This document shows, in pieces, positions 62,701 through 64,000 of a stretch of DNA of 64,000 bases. Positions within the stretch are counted from its first letter, which is position 1. Every line of letters begins with the position of its first letter. The notes under the pieces were generated by a model. It was not told the origin of the DNA. It did no database searches and saw only the letters and a list, made by a program, of their open reading frames with translations. The position numbers and the translations under genes were made by a program. The stretch is from Bidens hawaiensis (taxonomy: Eukaryota > Streptophyta > Magnoliopsida > Asterales > Asteraceae), in NCBI GenBank assembly GCA_021521415.1, contig JAIQDT010001113.1, forward strand, positions 186,001-250,000. Direction: 5' to 3'.

Positions 62701-63420
62701 GTTACGGTATTGTAAGGCAAGCCTTTGATCGGGAACCATTTTGTTCTGGTTTTTTTCCTTTTTATTGTTTTGGTGTAGTTATGGTGCCGTAACGACTTAA
62801 GAGCTTGACAGAAACTGACCGAATTCTAGAAAACTCAACGACTCAACACAATGGACCGTCAACGCTCGGGTTTGATAAATACCCACGAATTCTTGTCGAC
62901 TTAATCTACAATGTTTGGGTTTAACCAACGCTCCTAAAAGGGTTAAATGTGTATAAATTTGAAGTCTTAATTTCAACATTTGATTAAAAAAAAGGCTTAT
63001 ATACTTTTAAGAGTTAATATTTGCATTTTATATCTTGAATCCGTATGTTCATGTCCGTTCCATATCATGTATTCCCATAACCGTCCATTAAATTCACAAA
63101 AAATAAATCGTAAATAAACTAAAAAAGTTAAGGCATTGTAAGGCAATCCTTTGATCGGGAACCATTTTGTTTTGGTTTTTTTTCCTTTTTTTGTTTTGGT
63201 TTAGTTCTGGTACCGTAACGACAAAAGAGCATGACAGAAACCGACCGAATTCGCGCAAACTCAACGACTCAACACAATGGACCGTCAACACTCGGGTTTG
63301 ATAAATACCTACGAATTCGTGTCGACTTAATCGACAATGTTTGGGTTTAACCAACGCTCCTAAAAGGGTTAAATGTGTATAAATTTGAAGGCTTAATTTC
63401 AATATTTGATTAAAAAAAAG

Positions 63421-64000
63421 GCTTATATACTTTTAAGAGTTAATATTTGCATTTTATATCTTGAATCCGTATGTTCATGTCCGTTCCATATCATGTATTC
63501 CCATAATCGTCCATTAAATTCACAAAAAAAAATCGTAAATAAACTGAAAAAGTTACGGTATTGTAAGGCAAGCCTTTGATCGGTAACTATTTTGTTATGG
63601 TTTTTTTCCTTTTTTTTGTTTTGGTGTAGTTCTGGTACCGTAACGACTTAAGAGCATGACAGAAACCGACCGAATTCGCGAAAACTCAACGACTCAACAC
63701 AATGGACCGTCAACGCTCGGGTTTTATAAATACCCACGAATTTGTGTCGACTTAATCTACAATGTTTGGGTTTAACCAACGCTCCTAAAAGGGTTAAAAG
63801 TGTATAAATTTGAAGTCTTAATTTCAACATTTGATTAAAAAAAGGCTTATACACTTTTATGAGTTAATATTTGCATTTTATATCTTGAATCCGTATGTTC
63901 ATATCCGTTCCATATCATGTATTCTCAGAACCGTGCTATAAATTCACAAAAAATAAATCGTAAATAAACTGAAAAAGTTACGGTATTGTAAGGCAAGCCT
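63421..64000 (+). repeat. G-type monomer at the right end, resembling left-end copies
   Basis: The segment with CACAAAAAAAAATCG, TTGATCGGTAAC and GAATTCGCGAAAACTC, followed by GGGTTAAAAGTG, matches the G-type monomers near 7,020-7,460, 8,400-8,700, 14,350-14,660 and 15,200-15,510. None occur between about 15.5 and 63.4 kb. The window ends inside the next monomer. Confidence 0.75.

Larger units (their letters stand above)
50641..63420 (+). repeat. Array domain VI: second tetramer/octamer higher-order domain
   Basis: The subfamily order from 50,976 is E D'' D E D'' F, then D E D'' F B D D'' F twice, and then B D E D'' F B D F B. The D-E-D''-F core is the same as in domain III. A B-D-(D'') extension makes the eight-monomer unit. 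The recurrence of the same four-monomer order at 28-31 kb and at 53-62 kb shows that a common higher-order unit once covered, or was copied across, both domains. Confidence 0.83.
1..64000 (+). repeat. Satellite DNA array, ~424-bp monomer, about 151 head-to-tail copies
   Basis: The anchor GGACCGT, or a one- or two-base variant of it, recurs 151 times from 82 to 63,704. Spacing averages 424.15 bp; most intervals are 423-426 bp and the extremes are 412 and 429. All copies share one orientation, and no unique or foreign sequence interrupts them. Both window ends cut through a monomer, so the array is longer than 64 kb. Copies differ by scattered substitutions and by length changes in the oligo-A and oligo-T tracts. 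These traits are those of eukaryotic satellite DNA at centromeric, pericentromeric or subtelomeric heterochromatin. Which compartment applies cannot be read from this window, and I do not recognise the family by name. No gene is supportable anywhere in the window. Confidence 0.98.

Noticed and set aside
1..64000. CRISPR array
   Set aside because: The repeat unit is about 424 bp with no short direct repeat alternating with unique spacers. The whole unit is repeated, and the composition and length are those of a eukaryotic satellite.

Overview
The whole 64-kb window is one uninterrupted tandem array of a satellite DNA. I found no unique sequence, transposon, RNA gene, CRISPR array or supportable protein gene. 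I placed 151 monomers by hand using a conserved GGACCGT anchor (first at 82, last at 63,704). The mean spacing is 424.15 bp, with a range of 412-429 bp. Every monomer points the same way, and the array runs off both ends of the window.

The host is a eukaryote. A 424-bp AT-rich satellite (about 35% G+C in one counted monomer) in an array this long fits a centromeric, pericentromeric or subtelomeric block. A plant is my best inference. The oligo-A/T-rich monomer, the GGGTATTTATC/AAACCCG style of its G+C-rich half and a TTAGGGTTTA motif in one subfamily fit a plant, but none of these proves it. I do not recognise the family by name.

Each monomer has two parts. A G+C-richer segment (about 45%) carries two EcoRI sites, a SalI site, a 12-bp palindrome and a 7-bp-stem hairpin. 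An A/T-rich segment (about 28%) ends in a T-rich pyrimidine tract of variable length.

Monomers fall into recognisable subfamilies, labelled here by the bases after the first GAATTC plus linked changes: A (CACGC), B (CGCGC), C (CTGGA), D (CGGGA, with variants D' and D''), E (CGCCC), F (CTAGA), G (CGCGAAA) and H (B-like with GACACAAC and GTCGTC). About 1-16.4 kb is a mixed A/B/C/G domain with nested duplications of 1, 2, 3, 5 and 8 monomers. About 16.4-22.3 kb is built on a six-monomer duplication that carries a fold-back palindrome. About 22.3-39.2 and 50.6-63.4 kb are built on a tetrameric higher-order repeat D-E-D-F (about 1,697 bp), with three-, five- and eight-monomer derivatives. About 39.2-45.2 kb is a D/H dimer domain inside a seven-monomer duplication. 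About 45.2-50.6 kb holds a divergent subfamily with its own three-monomer duplication. The last 0.6 kb returns to a G-type monomer typical of the left end.

Nothing here acts as a gene set. The biological content is the organisation and recent history of the array: unequal crossover, hybrid monomers, segmental copying over more than 10 kb, and one inversion-type template switch. Open reading frames up to 143 codons recur on the minus strand, but they are by-products of the repeat. Copy coordinates below come from reading shared private variants by eye and may be off by tens of bases at their edges.
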